A stretch of 64,000 nucleotides of DNA from Bacteroidota bacterium. GTDB lineage: Bacteria; Bacteroidota; Bacteroidia; Chitinophagales; LD1. The position numbers and the translations under genes are program-made. Within the stretch, counting starts at the first letter, position 1. Each line of letters begins with the position of its first letter. Below, piece by piece: positions 35,924 to 43,700 of the stretch. The notes beneath the pieces were generated by a model. That model was not told the origin of the DNA. It did not search any database and worked only from the letters and a program-made list of their open reading frames with translations. The stretch spans positions 124,001 through 188,000 of the forward strand of contig CANJZE010000004.1 of NCBI GenBank assembly GCA_947479455.1, given 5' to 3'.

Positions 35924-36517
35924 TTATTCCTGAATCTTTCCGATGAACTCATCATCGAAATCTTCGAGTTTCATTTGTTTGTACGAATTGCTGCCGTAGT
36001 AGTTGAGCACCAATTCCAGATAACCAGATTCAGTATAACCGTTTCTGACACTCACTACATTTGCAGACTCATCAAGAATTACTGCACCAGGATAACTCAT
36101 TTTACCATTGAGCAAAAAAGGAGTTAGTTCGTTTACAAAGTAGTTTTCGTCCTTAATAAAATTGTATTGCTTGCCTTTATAAGTAACCGTGCTCCTGGTT
36201 TCCGCATTAAATTTTACCGGATAGAAATTGCTGTTGATGTAATTAACTATCTCTGAGTTTTTGAAAGCCAAAGAGTCCTCCAACTTGCACCATCTGCACC
36301 AAGAGGCATAAATATTCATGAAGATTTTTTTCGGATTTTTCTTTTGCGCTTCCTGTGCCTGCTCAAGCGTCATCCAGTTGATGCCCGCATCGGCATAGGT
36401 TTTCGTTGAGTTGTTTTTTGCTTGGATGGTATCAACATTAGTTGTTGAATTACCAGCGGCACTGCTGCTTAAACAAAAAACCATTATACAAATTACAAGC
36501 GCACAAATTTTCTTCAT
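35924..36517 (-). CDS. Exported thioredoxin-like protein
   Basis: A 197-residue protein with signal peptide MKKICALVICIMVFCLSSSAAG from the ATG at 36517. The thioredoxin-fold motif is IYASWCRWCKLED, with redox Cys pair CRWC, followed by ILDES and a cis-Pro-like SYPGAVILDE. This matches the Thioredoxin_7/DUF255-like group. A periplasmic reductant role is likely, and the next gene downstream, 95 bp away on the same strand, is the lipoprotein MsrB, a plausible client. The in-frame extension upstream to 36631 has no signal features and is rejected. Confidence 0.82.
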   Translation of the reverse strand: MKKICALVICIMVFCLSSSAAGNSTTNVDTIQAKNNSTKTYADAGINWMTLEQAQEAQKKNPKKIFMNIYASWCRWCKLEDSLAFKNSEIVNYINSNFYPVKFNAETRSTVTYKGKQYNFIKDENYFVNELTPFLLNGKMSYPGAVILDESANVVSVRNGYTESGYLELVLNYYGSNSYKQMKLEDFDDEFIGKIQE

Positions 36518-36638
36518 CAGGTTAAATTCTGCGACCAAGATGGCAGAACATAAACTGAAATAAAACGCTGATGTGTAGTTGTCAATAAAATGAAATGAGA
36601 AATCCTGTAGATTAGATACAAGATTTCTCACTTCGTAA

Positions 36639-36656
36639 CCCGGATAGCTATCGGGG
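36639..36656. repeat. Short palindrome (GATAGCTATC core)
   Basis: CCC, G, a perfect GATAGCTATC core, then GGGG: an 18-bp near-palindrome with one central mismatch pair and no T run. Resembles a dispersed palindromic element. Confidence 0.45.
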
Positions 36657-36681
36657 TCGCTCGCAACGAAAGGACTATTAC

Positions 36682-38226
36682 TTACGGAATGAAATAAACT
36701 TCATACCCGTACGTCAACACTTTCTTTTCGTTGGCGTTGAGTTTCACTTCCCATTTAATATTTGAGCTCGGGTTAATGTAATTGTAAGAATTAACCTTGG
36801 TAACTTTGCTATCGTTGCCTGAAGTAAGAACTGTTCCGCTCAATGTTTTAGTAACCGAAACAGTTACTTCCTTGTTTTGAAAATTATCTACGTTAACGGT
36901 TCCTTTTAAAATCACTTTGCTGTAACTTGTCTTACCTATCTTCTTCGCATTGTCTTCACGATTTTTTTCTTCTTCCGAATTTTTCATGATAATGTCAATT
37001 GCTTTTGACAAACGAATACAATTTGTAGAACCAATGGGTGTATACTTCAATTCATCTTGAGCAATGAACTGGTCTTTTTCGTTGACTACCATTACAGATG
37101 CTGTAGTTAGCGGAACAGCAGAAGTATTTTTGACTTCGAGTGAGTGAAAAATATCGAACGGTTTATCATCCTGAGGAACGTAACGCGTGTTATAGTAATT
37201 GGTGATGTCGTAAATACTGCCTTCGTATTTGTCTTTGTATTCCACGTTACCCGCTGAAATAGGGAATGAACCTTTGCTTTGATTCGGCAGCGAAATTTTA
37301 CCAAGTTTGTAGATATACATATCACCCGTTTTTTCTCCGCTTGTGGAAAATTCATTTTCAAAATAAGCACCATCTGCTGCGGCTTCAGCCGTAGCAGTTA
37401 AGGCATTCATTTGCATGTAACCTCCCTTTGCCCGGTAATCGTTATTGGCAAAATGATTTCCATCGGAAGTAATGTAGTCGTAAATCATAGGGTCGAACTT
37501 ATTGCTGTAGATCATTTGTGGTGCGCCTACTACCAATTCCACTTCAGCATCGTTGAAGTCTTCAGCATAATTTTCAACTATGGCTTTCATTTCGAGGCGC
37601 GCGGTTTTATCGTCTTTCAATTTCAAATAGTAAGAAGGAATCCAGTTGATGCCACCCGTCATATAAATTTCCTGCAACGATATATTGTCGGTTGCTTTTT
37701 CTGATTTGAGAACCATCATTCGTTTCACACTGTCAGCCATATAAAATGCAGAAGGATCTTCTTTAAACACGGCATCGTAAATTTGCCCCACGTGCATAAT
37801 CATGGTTTTACCACCATCATCTTTAAATTTCATAAAGCCCGTGTACAAATCGTAATCGAGCACAGTTCCTGAAACCGATTTATCAATACCAGTTGTTGGT
37901 GTATAGTGAAGCGTAACTTGTTTATTCAAATTGCCCGCCAGGTATTGCCAAACGGAACTGCTATTTGTTTTCTTTTTAAGCGTGTCGCTTTTAAACACAA
38001 TATTTTTTACCGAGTTATCTTTTGAGGCACCAATAAAAAAAGTGCCGAATAAAGTTTGCTGCGGAATAGGAAGCGAAACACTGCCGTTTTTCAACGGAGC
38101 AGTTCCTTCTTTTACCAGCATGGCGGTGGCGTTTTTAAATACAGTTACTTTTTTTGTAGGAAGAGTTGTTTGTGCGTTCAGTAAGAGAGTTGAAGAGGCA
38201 AACAAAAGCGCGAAGTAGTTTTTCAT
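36682..38226 (-). CDS. DUF4139 domain envelope protein
   Basis: A 514-residue exported protein: signal peptide MKNYFALLFASSTLLLNAQ, then an N-terminal DUF4140-like part beginning KKVTVFKNATAMLVKEGTAP, and a C-terminal DUF4139 region whose typical segment is GGINWIPSYYLKLKDDKTARLEMKAIVENYAEDFNDAEVELV described here by its parts ISLQEIYMTGGINW and DFNDAEVELVVGAPQM (about 195-245). The family is beta-rich and widespread in Bacteroidota; its biochemical role is not established. It is the first gene on the minus strand after mtnN, and the start codon fits the signal peptide exactly. Confidence 0.8.
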   Translation of the reverse strand: MKNYFALLFASSTLLLNAQTTLPTKKVTVFKNATAMLVKEGTAPLKNGSVSLPIPQQTLFGTFFIGASKDNSVKNIVFKSDTLKKKTNSSSVWQYLAGNLNKQVTLHYTPTTGIDKSVSGTVLDYDLYTGFMKFKDDGGKTMIMHVGQIYDAVFKEDPSAFYMADSVKRMMVLKSEKATDNISLQEIYMTGGINWIPSYYLKLKDDKTARLEMKAIVENYAEDFNDAEVELVVGAPQMIYSNKFDPMIYDYITSDGNHFANNDYRAKGGYMQMNALTATAEAAADGAYFENEFSTSGEKTGDMYIYKLGKISLPNQSKGSFPISAGNVEYKDKYEGSIYDITNYYNTRYVPQDDKPFDIFHSLEVKNTSAVPLTTASVMVVNEKDQFIAQDELKYTPIGSTNCIRLSKAIDIIMKNSEEEKNREDNAKKIGKTSYSKVILKGTVNVDNFQNKEVTVSVTKTLSGTVLTSGNDSKVTKVNSYNYINPSSNIKWEVKLNANEKKVLTYGYEVYFIP

Positions 38227-38316
38227 GTTTCTAAATTTAAATCAAAGATGAATGTTTGAGGGATATTCCATAAACACAACTTTCAACAGAAGAGTGCTTT
38301 AACAGCCAATAACATT

Positions 38317-38344
38317 TTGCCGATGGAAAGTTTTATTACGTTTA
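38317..38344 (+). promoter_or_regulatory. Possible promoter giving a leaderless mtnN mRNA
   Basis: TTTTG (TTG 38317-38319), 17 bp, TACGTTTA (38337-38344; last base differs from TAnnTTTG). The box ends 4 bp before the mtnN ATG, so transcription would start at or very near the start codon. Confidence 0.3.
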
Positions 38345-38348
38345 TCAA

Positions 38349-39116
38349 ATGACAGAAAGAATTATAGGCATTATGGGTGCCATGCACGAAGAGATTAACG
38401 GTGTGGTGCAACTGCTGAGCGATGTAAAAGAATTTACACGCGGTATGCGTACTTACTACAGTGGTACGCTCAACGGTATTAAAACCGTGGTGGTGTTTTC
38501 ACGCTGGGGAAAGGTAGCAGCGGCAACTACTGTTGCAAATCTTATTCTTGAATTCAATATCACTGAATTGATTTTTACCGGTGTGGCGGGCGCGGTGAAT
38601 GAAGATTTGAAGATAGGCGATATAGTAATTGCAAAGCGTTTGATACAGCACGATATGGATGCACAACCTTTAATGCCGCGTTTTGAAATTCCGCTGTTGG
38701 GTAAAACTTATTTTGAATGCGGTCATGAACAATTAATTACAGCTACTAAAGCTGTGAACGCTTTGCTTGAAACCAAACAACTGCACGAAGTTATCAGCGA
38801 TGAAGAATTAAAAGCGTTCAATATTACGTCACCTAAATTAGTGGTTGGTGATATTGCGAGTGGCGATAAATTTTTTTCGAATGCCGCTGATAAACATGCG
38901 TTGCTCGGAGCCCTTCCTTCGGTGTTGTGTGTAGAAATGGAAGGCGCGGCAGTGGCGCAGGTTTGTTATGAATATGGTTTGCCTTTTACAATTATCCGTA
39001 CCATATCCGATGCTGCCGATGAGCAATCGCACATTGATTTTCCGGTGTTTATCAAAAAAATATCGAGTCGCTATTCCGTAGAAGTAGTGAAAAATATTTT
39101 TGAGAGTTGGAATTAA
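38349..39116 (+). CDS. mtnN: 5'-methylthioadenosine/S-adenosylhomocysteine nucleosidase
   Basis: A 255-residue purine nucleosidase that recycles methylthioadenosine and S-adenosylhomocysteine, feeding methionine salvage and methyl-cycle clearance. Visible: IGIMGAMHEEINGV at the N-terminus with its catalytic Glu, FTGVAGAVNEDLKIGDIVIAK (about 76-96), the substrate Glu in VEMEGAAVAQVC (about 196-207), and the catalytic Asp in TIRTISDAADE (about 217-227). It is somewhat longer than E. coli MtnN because of an insert around residues 135-160. Its stop interlocks (TTAA) with the stop of the SIMPL gene. Confidence 0.93.
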   Translation: MTERIIGIMGAMHEEINGVVQLLSDVKEFTRGMRTYYSGTLNGIKTVVVFSRWGKVAAATTVANLILEFNITELIFTGVAGAVNEDLKIGDIVIAKRLIQHDMDAQPLMPRFEIPLLGKTYFECGHEQLITATKAVNALLETKQLHEVISDEELKAFNITSPKLVVGDIASGDKFFSNAADKHALLGALPSVLCVEMEGAAVAQVCYEYGLPFTIIRTISDAADEQSHIDFPVFIKKISSRYSVEVVKNIFESWN

Positions 39117-39871
39117 TCGATAGCGTACTCAACCGATATAACCACTCTTATTTTTTTATACAAATCGGAAGTGCCGCTGGCATAATAGCCGCCTTCGCCA
39201 CCACCGGCCAGCGATTCATCGCGGTCGAGTATAGAAAACAAACCCTGACTGGCTTTGCGCATTTTGCCTAAATGCGTTTGACTCTCTTTAGTAAATTCTT
39301 CAGCCGCAGTGCGTGCGTTCTTAGTGGCTTCTGAAAGCATGGCGGGTTTAACATCGTTGAGTTTGGTAAAAATAAAACGCAGCCCTGTGCCGGTGTAATC
39401 GGCTCCGGTGGAAAGCGCAACTCCTGCACTAAGCAGTTCGCTGGTCATGCGGCTTACGCGCTGCACCGCATCTACATTTGCCGAGCGCACTTCAATCGTT
39501 TGTTGTATGATATAACGGTAGCGTTCGTTACCGTTTTGCCCGCCATATTCATTAGCTTGCTTATCGGTTACGGCTAAACTTTGCTGGGTTATCTCTTTGG
39601 TATTGATTCCGTTTTTAATTAAAAAGTCGTTCACTTTTTTAACAGCGGTTTCGAGCGAGGTATTGCCCTCTTGTAAATCGTTTGTGGTAATGCGAATTTT
39701 AAACGACCAAATTACGAGGTCGGCTTTTACTTCGCGCTCAGCAAAACCTTTTACCGAAATAAAGCGGTCATCGGTTCTGAACCGTTCAAACGATTTGCCC
39801 AGTAAATAAGCACCAAGCGTTAAGCCAAAAAATATTGCGAATGCTGTTATGGTGGTTCCTCTTTTTTCCAT
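39113..39871 (-). CDS. SIMPL (DUF541) domain protein
   Basis: A 252-residue protein with one N-terminal membrane helix (about 8-25, TAFAIFFGLTLGAYLLG) followed by a SIMPL/DUF541 domain in the periplasm: ISVKGFAEREVKADLVIW (about 38-55), then the alternating strands and helices ending VVISVEYAID. Family members (for example BP26) form oligomeric channel-like assemblies, but the role is not settled. Single gene; its stop codon overlaps that of the convergent mtnN. Confidence 0.82.
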   Translation of the reverse strand: MEKRGTTITAFAIFFGLTLGAYLLGKSFERFRTDDRFISVKGFAEREVKADLVIWSFKIRITTNDLQEGNTSLETAVKKVNDFLIKNGINTKEITQQSLAVTDKQANEYGGQNGNERYRYIIQQTIEVRSANVDAVQRVSRMTSELLSAGVALSTGADYTGTGLRFIFTKLNDVKPAMLSEATKNARTAAEEFTKESQTHLGKMRKASQGLFSILDRDESLAGGGEGGYYASGTSDLYKKIRVVISVEYAID

Positions 39872-40008
39872 TGTTGTGTATTGGTTTGTAAATCTGCTTT
39901 GTCAAATATAAACGGAAGGCGAGAATTTATCTTGTTTTCAAGAGGTCTGCGTGATGTCTTTTCTAATACTTTTATTTCCACATCTTCGTTTAATTTAAAA
40001 CCAAAGCC

Positions 40009-40368
40009 ATGCAAAAATTAATCCTCCTCGTTGTTTCGGTTATGCTCCTCTCCTCTTGCAACGAGGAAAAGAATGATGCCGTGGTGAGTAACTCACCAAA
40101 CGGGGCAATCAAAATTTCAATTTCGGGTAAACGCGATGCTTCGGTTTCGCCATGGGTAACCGATATAAAAGCCGAAGGCAAAGGACTGAAAGGAAACATC
40201 AGCTTTGAATTTTACGGCAGCGACCTCAGCGATAAAACCATCAGCTTTGTATGGGACGGAAACGATAAATGCACGCTAACCTTTTTACAAAAAGATGATA
40301 CCAAACGCGTGTTTGAATTTACACCTAACAGCATGGATGGTATGTGGAAGGATGTTTCGGAGAAGTAA
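40009..40368 (+). CDS. Small lipoprotein of unknown function
   Basis: A 119-residue lipoprotein: MQKLILLVVSVMLLSSC ends in an LSSC lipobox. The mature part has beta-strand character (AIKISISGKRDASVSPWVT; ISFEFYGSD; CTLTFLQKDD). No family recognised. Its last 21 codons plus stop (40303-40366) are duplicated with one mismatch at 41058-41121, bracketing the toxin-antitoxin-like pair. The intact reading frame in this copy suggests that whatever produced the duplication restored the gene. Confidence 0.75.
   Translation: MQKLILLVVSVMLLSSCNEEKNDAVVSNSPNGAIKISISGKRDASVSPWVTDIKAEGKGLKGNISFEFYGSDLSDKTISFVWDGNDKCTLTFLQKDDTKRVFEFTPNSMDGMWKDVSEK
40303..40366 (+). repeat. 64-bp direct repeat, left copy (3' end of lipoprotein gene)
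   Basis: Matches 41058-41121 at 63 of 64 positions. After the repeat the copies continue as TAAGTGG and TGAGATT; both give a stop codon in the lipoprotein frame. Confidence 0.92.
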
Positions 40369-40422
40369 GTGGGAAAACAACCTTGTCATAAAAACATTTT
40401 ATCTTCGTAAAAAATATTTGAG

Positions 40423-40635
40423 ATGGTTACTACTTCAGATAAACTCACACAAATACAATTGGAACTCCTTAAGAGTTTTCGCTTTATTGCTGATGAAAAG
40501 CAGCTAAGCGAAGTAAAGTCATTACTCAATTTTTATTTCCGATGTAAATTGGACGAAGCTATCACACGCGAAGAAAACAGTCGCGATTATACGGCTGCTG
40601 TTTATCAGCAGTGGCTTAAAAGTTCAAAAAAATAA
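40423..40635 (+). CDS. Putative antitoxin of a PIN-toxin pair
   Basis: A 70-residue protein, acidic and basic in turn, helix-rich (QLELLKSFRFIADEKQLSEVKSLLNFYFRCKLDEA). It ends 12 bp before the GTG of a PIN-domain gene. Small helical proteins in this position with tails like DYTAAVYQQWLKSSKK are usual antitoxins for COG1569-type PIN toxins. Assignment rests on position, size and that resemblance; no DNA-binding motif is certain. It lies within the segment bounded by the 64-bp direct repeats. The frame is intact while the downstream toxin frame is broken. Confidence 0.6.
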   Translation: MVTTSDKLTQIQLELLKSFRFIADEKQLSEVKSLLNFYFRCKLDEAITREENSRDYTAAVYQQWLKSSKK

Positions 40636-40647
40636 AACTGTAGCGCG

Positions 40648-41058
40648 GTGAAAATTGTTCTTGACACCAACAGCTTTATCAGTTGCATAGGCAAAGTATC
40701 TCCTTACCGAAATGTATTTGATGCCTTTCTAAATCAGCAATACACGCTTTGTGTTTCTACCGAAATTCTATTGGAATATGAAGAAAAGTTCGACCAGTTT
40801 TGGGGTGAGGAAGTAAGCCACAATCTGCTCGGCACTATTCTAACCGCTCAAAACACTTCGCTTAACGACATCTTTTATTTTTTCCATCTCGTAGATGGCG
40901 ATGTTGACGACAATTAATTTGCCGACACCTACCTCTCCTCTAATTCAGACATTCTCGTTTCTAACGACAGAAAATTACTTGCACTCAACAAGAATGAGTT
41001 TCCACTTATACGGGTAATTTCTTTAGAAGAGTTTTCAAAACAACTTGCTTCAAAATAA
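40648..41058 (+). pseudogene. PIN-domain toxin gene with in-frame stop codon
   Basis: The frame opens with GTG and IVLDTNSFISCI (first catalytic Asp), continues through a conserved Glu (STEILLEYEEKF), and reaches DGDVDDN, where the PIN motif DDNKF would have Lys: the codon is TAA at 40915-40917 instead of AAA. Translation then continues in the same frame as FADTYLSSNSDILVSNDRKLLAL (third and fourth acidic positions) to a stop at 41056. So a single substitution splits an otherwise complete 136-codon PIN ribonuclease. The truncated 89-residue product lacks the last acidic residues and should be inactive. A sequencing error is possible. Confidence 0.82.
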
Positions 41059-41121
41059 AACGCGTGTTTGAATTTACACCTAATAGCATGGATGGTATGT
41101 GGAAGGATGTTTCGGAGAAGT
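41058..41121 (+). repeat. 64-bp direct repeat, right copy
   Basis: Duplicate of the lipoprotein gene 3' end (40303-40366), one mismatch. It begins at the last base of the PIN frame stop codon. No gene follows in the 67 bp to the nuclease stop. Confidence 0.92.
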
Positions 41122-41188
41122 GAGATTATTGAGATGTCTCCGTAGGGTCTTTCGTCTTTGCGAAGACCTTGGCAAGGTATGCTAAATC

Positions 41189-41701
41189 TTATGCATGATA
41201 CCGAAGCGGAGAATCTACGGGAACGGAAATTTGATTGGTATAGAAATCAAAATCGAAGTAATGTCTTTTATTTTTTACGAAAATTTTCCCGATTTCTCCT
41301 TTCTGACACTTGTCAATTGGAATCGCATTTCCTCTCTTTAATTCCAGTAAAGAACCGAAATAAATAGAAAATAAATTTTTATCAAACTGTATTGCCATCC
41401 AACATGCTGTAGCACCATATTTTTTTTCTGCAAAGGCTGCTTTTTCATAAGCATTAGAACCAAGATTATACCTTTTATTTTCAGTTCCGTTTTTTTGAAA
41501 CTTGTTCCTTGCTTTTACGCTGACTATGTATGTTTCACCATCTTTCTTGCAAAGTAAATCTGCAAACGCCTCATTCATTTTATCATCATTTAAGTTCCTT
41601 ATTTCGTCAAACTCCTCATCTACTAACGCCTTAATTGCAAATAGTTCTCCTAATTCACCAAGCGATTTTTTCCTTGCTGCTTCTTTTTTAGATGCTTCCA
41701 A
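41189..41701 (-). CDS. Orphan PD-(D/E)XK-like nuclease
   Basis: A 170-residue protein I do not assign to a named family. Its layout resembles small PD-(D/E)XK nucleases such as YraN or resolvase-like folds: GELGELFAIKAL helix with Glu, then FADLLCKKDGETYIVSVKAR, giving Asp, a beta hairpin and a V-K-x-R strand. The usual acidic residue two before the Lys is Ser here, so the active site is variant or degenerate. The only conventional start is TTG at 41701; a stop codon lies a few codons upstream. It neighbours the broken toxin module and may belong to the same accessory patch. Confidence 0.6.
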   Translation of the reverse strand: MEASKKEAARKKSLGELGELFAIKALVDEEFDEIRNLNDDKMNEAFADLLCKKDGETYIVSVKARNKFQKNGTENKRYNLGSNAYEKAAFAEKKYGATACWMAIQFDKNLFSIYFGSLLELKRGNAIPIDKCQKGEIGKIFVKNKRHYFDFDFYTNQISVPVDSPLRYHA

Positions 41702-41730
41702 AGCGATATTTTTTTAGTGTGCAGTGTAAT

Positions 41731-42321
41731 CTACTTCCTCTTATTCAACTCATCGCGAATGCGTGCGGCAAGTTCATAGTCTTCATTATCTAAAGCAGCT
41801 TTCAAATGAATCTGTAATTCGGCAGGAGTCATTTGTGTGTAGGTAGTGGCGGGAGTAGTTAACTCGGCAATTTCTTTTTCTTCTTCGGCAGTAACTGCGT
41901 GCTCTTCGTTAGGATCGGCTTCTACACCTGCTTCGTTCAATACGCCTTCTTCTACATAAATAGGGCAATCGAAACGAACAGCCAGTGCCAGTGCATCGCT
42001 GGTGCGCGAATCAATTTCAAAAAAATCTGCATCGCGTTTACACACCAGGTTCGAATAAAAAACTCCGTCTATCAATTTCGAAATGTAGATGTATTCAATT
42101 TCGATACCGAAGGTATCGCACATGGTTTTCATTAAGTCGTGTGTAAGCGGGCGCGATGGTTTCATATTGTCGAGCGCAACAGCTATTGCCTGCGCTTCGA
42201 AACCACCAATCACTATCGGCAATCTGCGTGTGCCTCCCACTTCGCCCAGCACCACTGCAAACGAATGGTTCTGTGTTACGCTGTGTGAAAGCTGCAAAAT
42301 GTCGAGTTCAATTTTTTTCAT
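41731..42321 (-). CDS. Bifunctional nuclease (DUF151) with UVR motif
   Basis: A 196-residue protein. Residues 1-135 are a bifunctional nuclease (BFN/DUF151) domain: VVLGEVGGTRRLPIVIGGFEA (about 23-43), SRPLTHDLMKTMCDTFG (about 56-72) and IDSRTSDALALAVRFDCPIYV (about 101-121). Residues about 160-194 are a UvrB/UvrC-type UVR motif (LQIHLKAALDNEDYELAARI followed by RDEL), a helical hairpin used for protein contacts. This fusion is common in Bacteroidota. Plant BFN proteins have nuclease activity on RNA and DNA; the bacterial role is unproven. Single gene on this strand. Confidence 0.88.
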   Translation of the reverse strand: MKKIELDILQLSHSVTQNHSFAVVLGEVGGTRRLPIVIGGFEAQAIAVALDNMKPSRPLTHDLMKTMCDTFGIEIEYIYISKLIDGVFYSNLVCKRDADFFEIDSRTSDALALAVRFDCPIYVEEGVLNEAGVEADPNEEHAVTAEEEKEIAELTTPATTYTQMTPAELQIHLKAALDNEDYELAARIRDELNKRK

Positions 42322-42379
42322 TCCTGCTTAATGTATTGTAATGCTAACGAAATGTAAAGCGATTTTCGAAAATAAAAAA

Positions 42380-42560
42380 TGTCATGCCGAACAGAATCGA
42401 AGCATGATGGGAATCAGCCATTAAATACGTTATTCATTTTTTAGCTCCTCCTTTGCTGTTCTGTAATTCGCAAATGGAATAATGGATGGATGGATGGATG
42501 CAACGAGTTCTGTCTTTCGTTTTCCAATATTCCATTCTTCCATTTATCCAAATAGAAATT
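42380..42560. repeat. Repeat-rich gap: TGTCATG unit, (ATGG)n and TGGAAT-type repeats
   Basis: This 294-bp gap between the nuclease and etfA holds no gene. It contains a degenerate half unit of the TGTCATG...TCGAAG family (42380-42401), a 16-mer shared with 12848-12863 (42471-42486), an ATGG tetramer run (42482-42500) and inverted TTCCAATATTCC-type sequence (about 42525-42550). Confidence 0.6.
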
Positions 42561-42615
42561 GAAGAGCAAAAACGAATTGTAAAATGAAATTGTTTTTCAA
42601 AAGAAGAACCCGATG

Positions 42616-43593
42616 TTAATGAGCTGCCTTTAATTTTTTAATCTCGGCAATCAACTGCGGCACTACCACAAAAGCATCGCCCACAATACCGTAGTCGGCT
42701 GCTTTAAAGAAAGGTGCTTCAGGGTCGGTGTTTATCACCACAATAACTTTAGAACCGTTTACTCCTGCTAAGTGCTGAATAGCTCCTGAAATTCCCACCG
42801 CTATGTAAAGATTAGGACGAATAGTTAAACCCGTTTGTCCTACGTGCTCGTGGTGAGGTCTCCAATCCACATCGGCTACTGCGCGCGAACAGGCAGTTGC
42901 TGCACCCAATAATTTTGCAAGTTCCTCAATCATTCCCCAGTTCTCTGGTCCTTTCAAACCACGGCCTGCAGATACCACAAGTTCTGCTTCGCTCAATGGA
43001 ATTTCGCCAACAATTAAATCGGCTCCTTTTACTACGGTTGAAAAATCGGCATCAGTTAATGTAGTAGCAAATGCTTCTACCACTGCTGTCCCTGTTCCTC
43101 TTACCGGTGAAAGCGAATTCGGATTAACCGCAATTACTTTCTTCTCGGTGTTCAATTGATAATGCGCTGTTGCTTTACCCGAGAAAACATTTTTCTTGGC
43201 TGTAGCTGTTGCTCCGTTAAATTCCGGCAACTCTACAGCACCCGGCACATAACCCGCTTTCAAACGAACGCTCAAACGCGGTGCTAACAATTTTCCGTTT
43301 TGGTTAAACGAAAGCACCAGCACATTTGCTCCTGCTGCGTTTACTGCTTCACCCACTGCTTTTGAAAATGCTTTTGAATCGAAGTTGTTGAAACGCGCAT
43401 CGCTAGCGTGAAGAACCTTCTTCACTCCTACTGTTCCCAGTGTTGCCAATTCTTCGGCACTTGCAGCACCCAGAACAACAGCCACTGAATCAGTGCCTAA
43501 TTGCTCCGCTACTTTAGAACCATAGTAAGCCGCTTCAACTGATGCCTTCTTTATTTTTCCTTCCGATATTTCTACAAAACTTAGAACTGCCAT
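42616..43593 (-). CDS. etfA: Electron transfer flavoprotein alpha subunit
   Basis: A 325-residue EtfA that binds FAD and, with EtfB, carries electrons from acyl-CoA dehydrogenases to the respiratory chain. The C-terminal FAD domain is clear: VSAGRGLKGPENWGMIEEL (about 207-225), ACSRAVADVDWRPHHEHVGQTG (about 234-255 in two overlapping motifs), AVGISGAIQHLAGV (about 264-277) and NTDPEAPFFKAADYGIVGD. It follows etfB by 107 bp on the same strand; that spacer is built largely of two heptanucleotide repeat arrays. Confidence 0.95.
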   Translation of the reverse strand: MAVLSFVEISEGKIKKASVEAAYYGSKVAEQLGTDSVAVVLGAASAEELATLGTVGVKKVLHASDARFNNFDSKAFSKAVGEAVNAAGANVLVLSFNQNGKLLAPRLSVRLKAGYVPGAVELPEFNGATATAKKNVFSGKATAHYQLNTEKKVIAVNPNSLSPVRGTGTAVVEAFATTLTDADFSTVVKGADLIVGEIPLSEAELVVSAGRGLKGPENWGMIEELAKLLGAATACSRAVADVDWRPHHEHVGQTGLTIRPNLYIAVGISGAIQHLAGVNGSKVIVVINTDPEAPFFKAADYGIVGDAFVVVPQLIAEIKKLKAAH

Positions 43594-43597
43594 TGTA

Positions 43598-43625
43598 ATT
43601 GATTATTGATGATTGATAATTGATT
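43598..43625. repeat. Heptanucleotide repeat ATTGATN
   Basis: Four consecutive 7-bp units, ATTGATT, ATTGATG, ATTGATA, ATTGATT, just upstream of the etfA start. Confidence 0.8.
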
Positions 43626-43670
43626 ATTAAACTACTTGTTTCCGTTTATGCTTTTTCCGTTCGGCTGTTA

Positions 43671-43698
43671 TTTCGTATTTCTACTTTCGTATTTCGTA
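43671..43698. repeat. Heptanucleotide repeat TTTCGTA
   Basis: Four consecutive 7-bp units, TTTCGTA, TTTCTAC, TTTCGTA, TTTCGTA, directly after the etfB stop. Confidence 0.8.
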
Positions 43699-43700
43699 AT

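Noticed and set aside
41058-41121. Second copy of the lipoprotein C-terminus as a separate gene
   Set aside because: Only the last 21 codons are present, with no start; treated as a duplicated repeat.
42482-42500. ATGG tetranucleotide run as a phase-variation switch
   Set aside because: It lies in a non-coding gap about 115 bp beyond the etfA stop and 160 bp upstream of the nuclease start, with no promoter elements around it.
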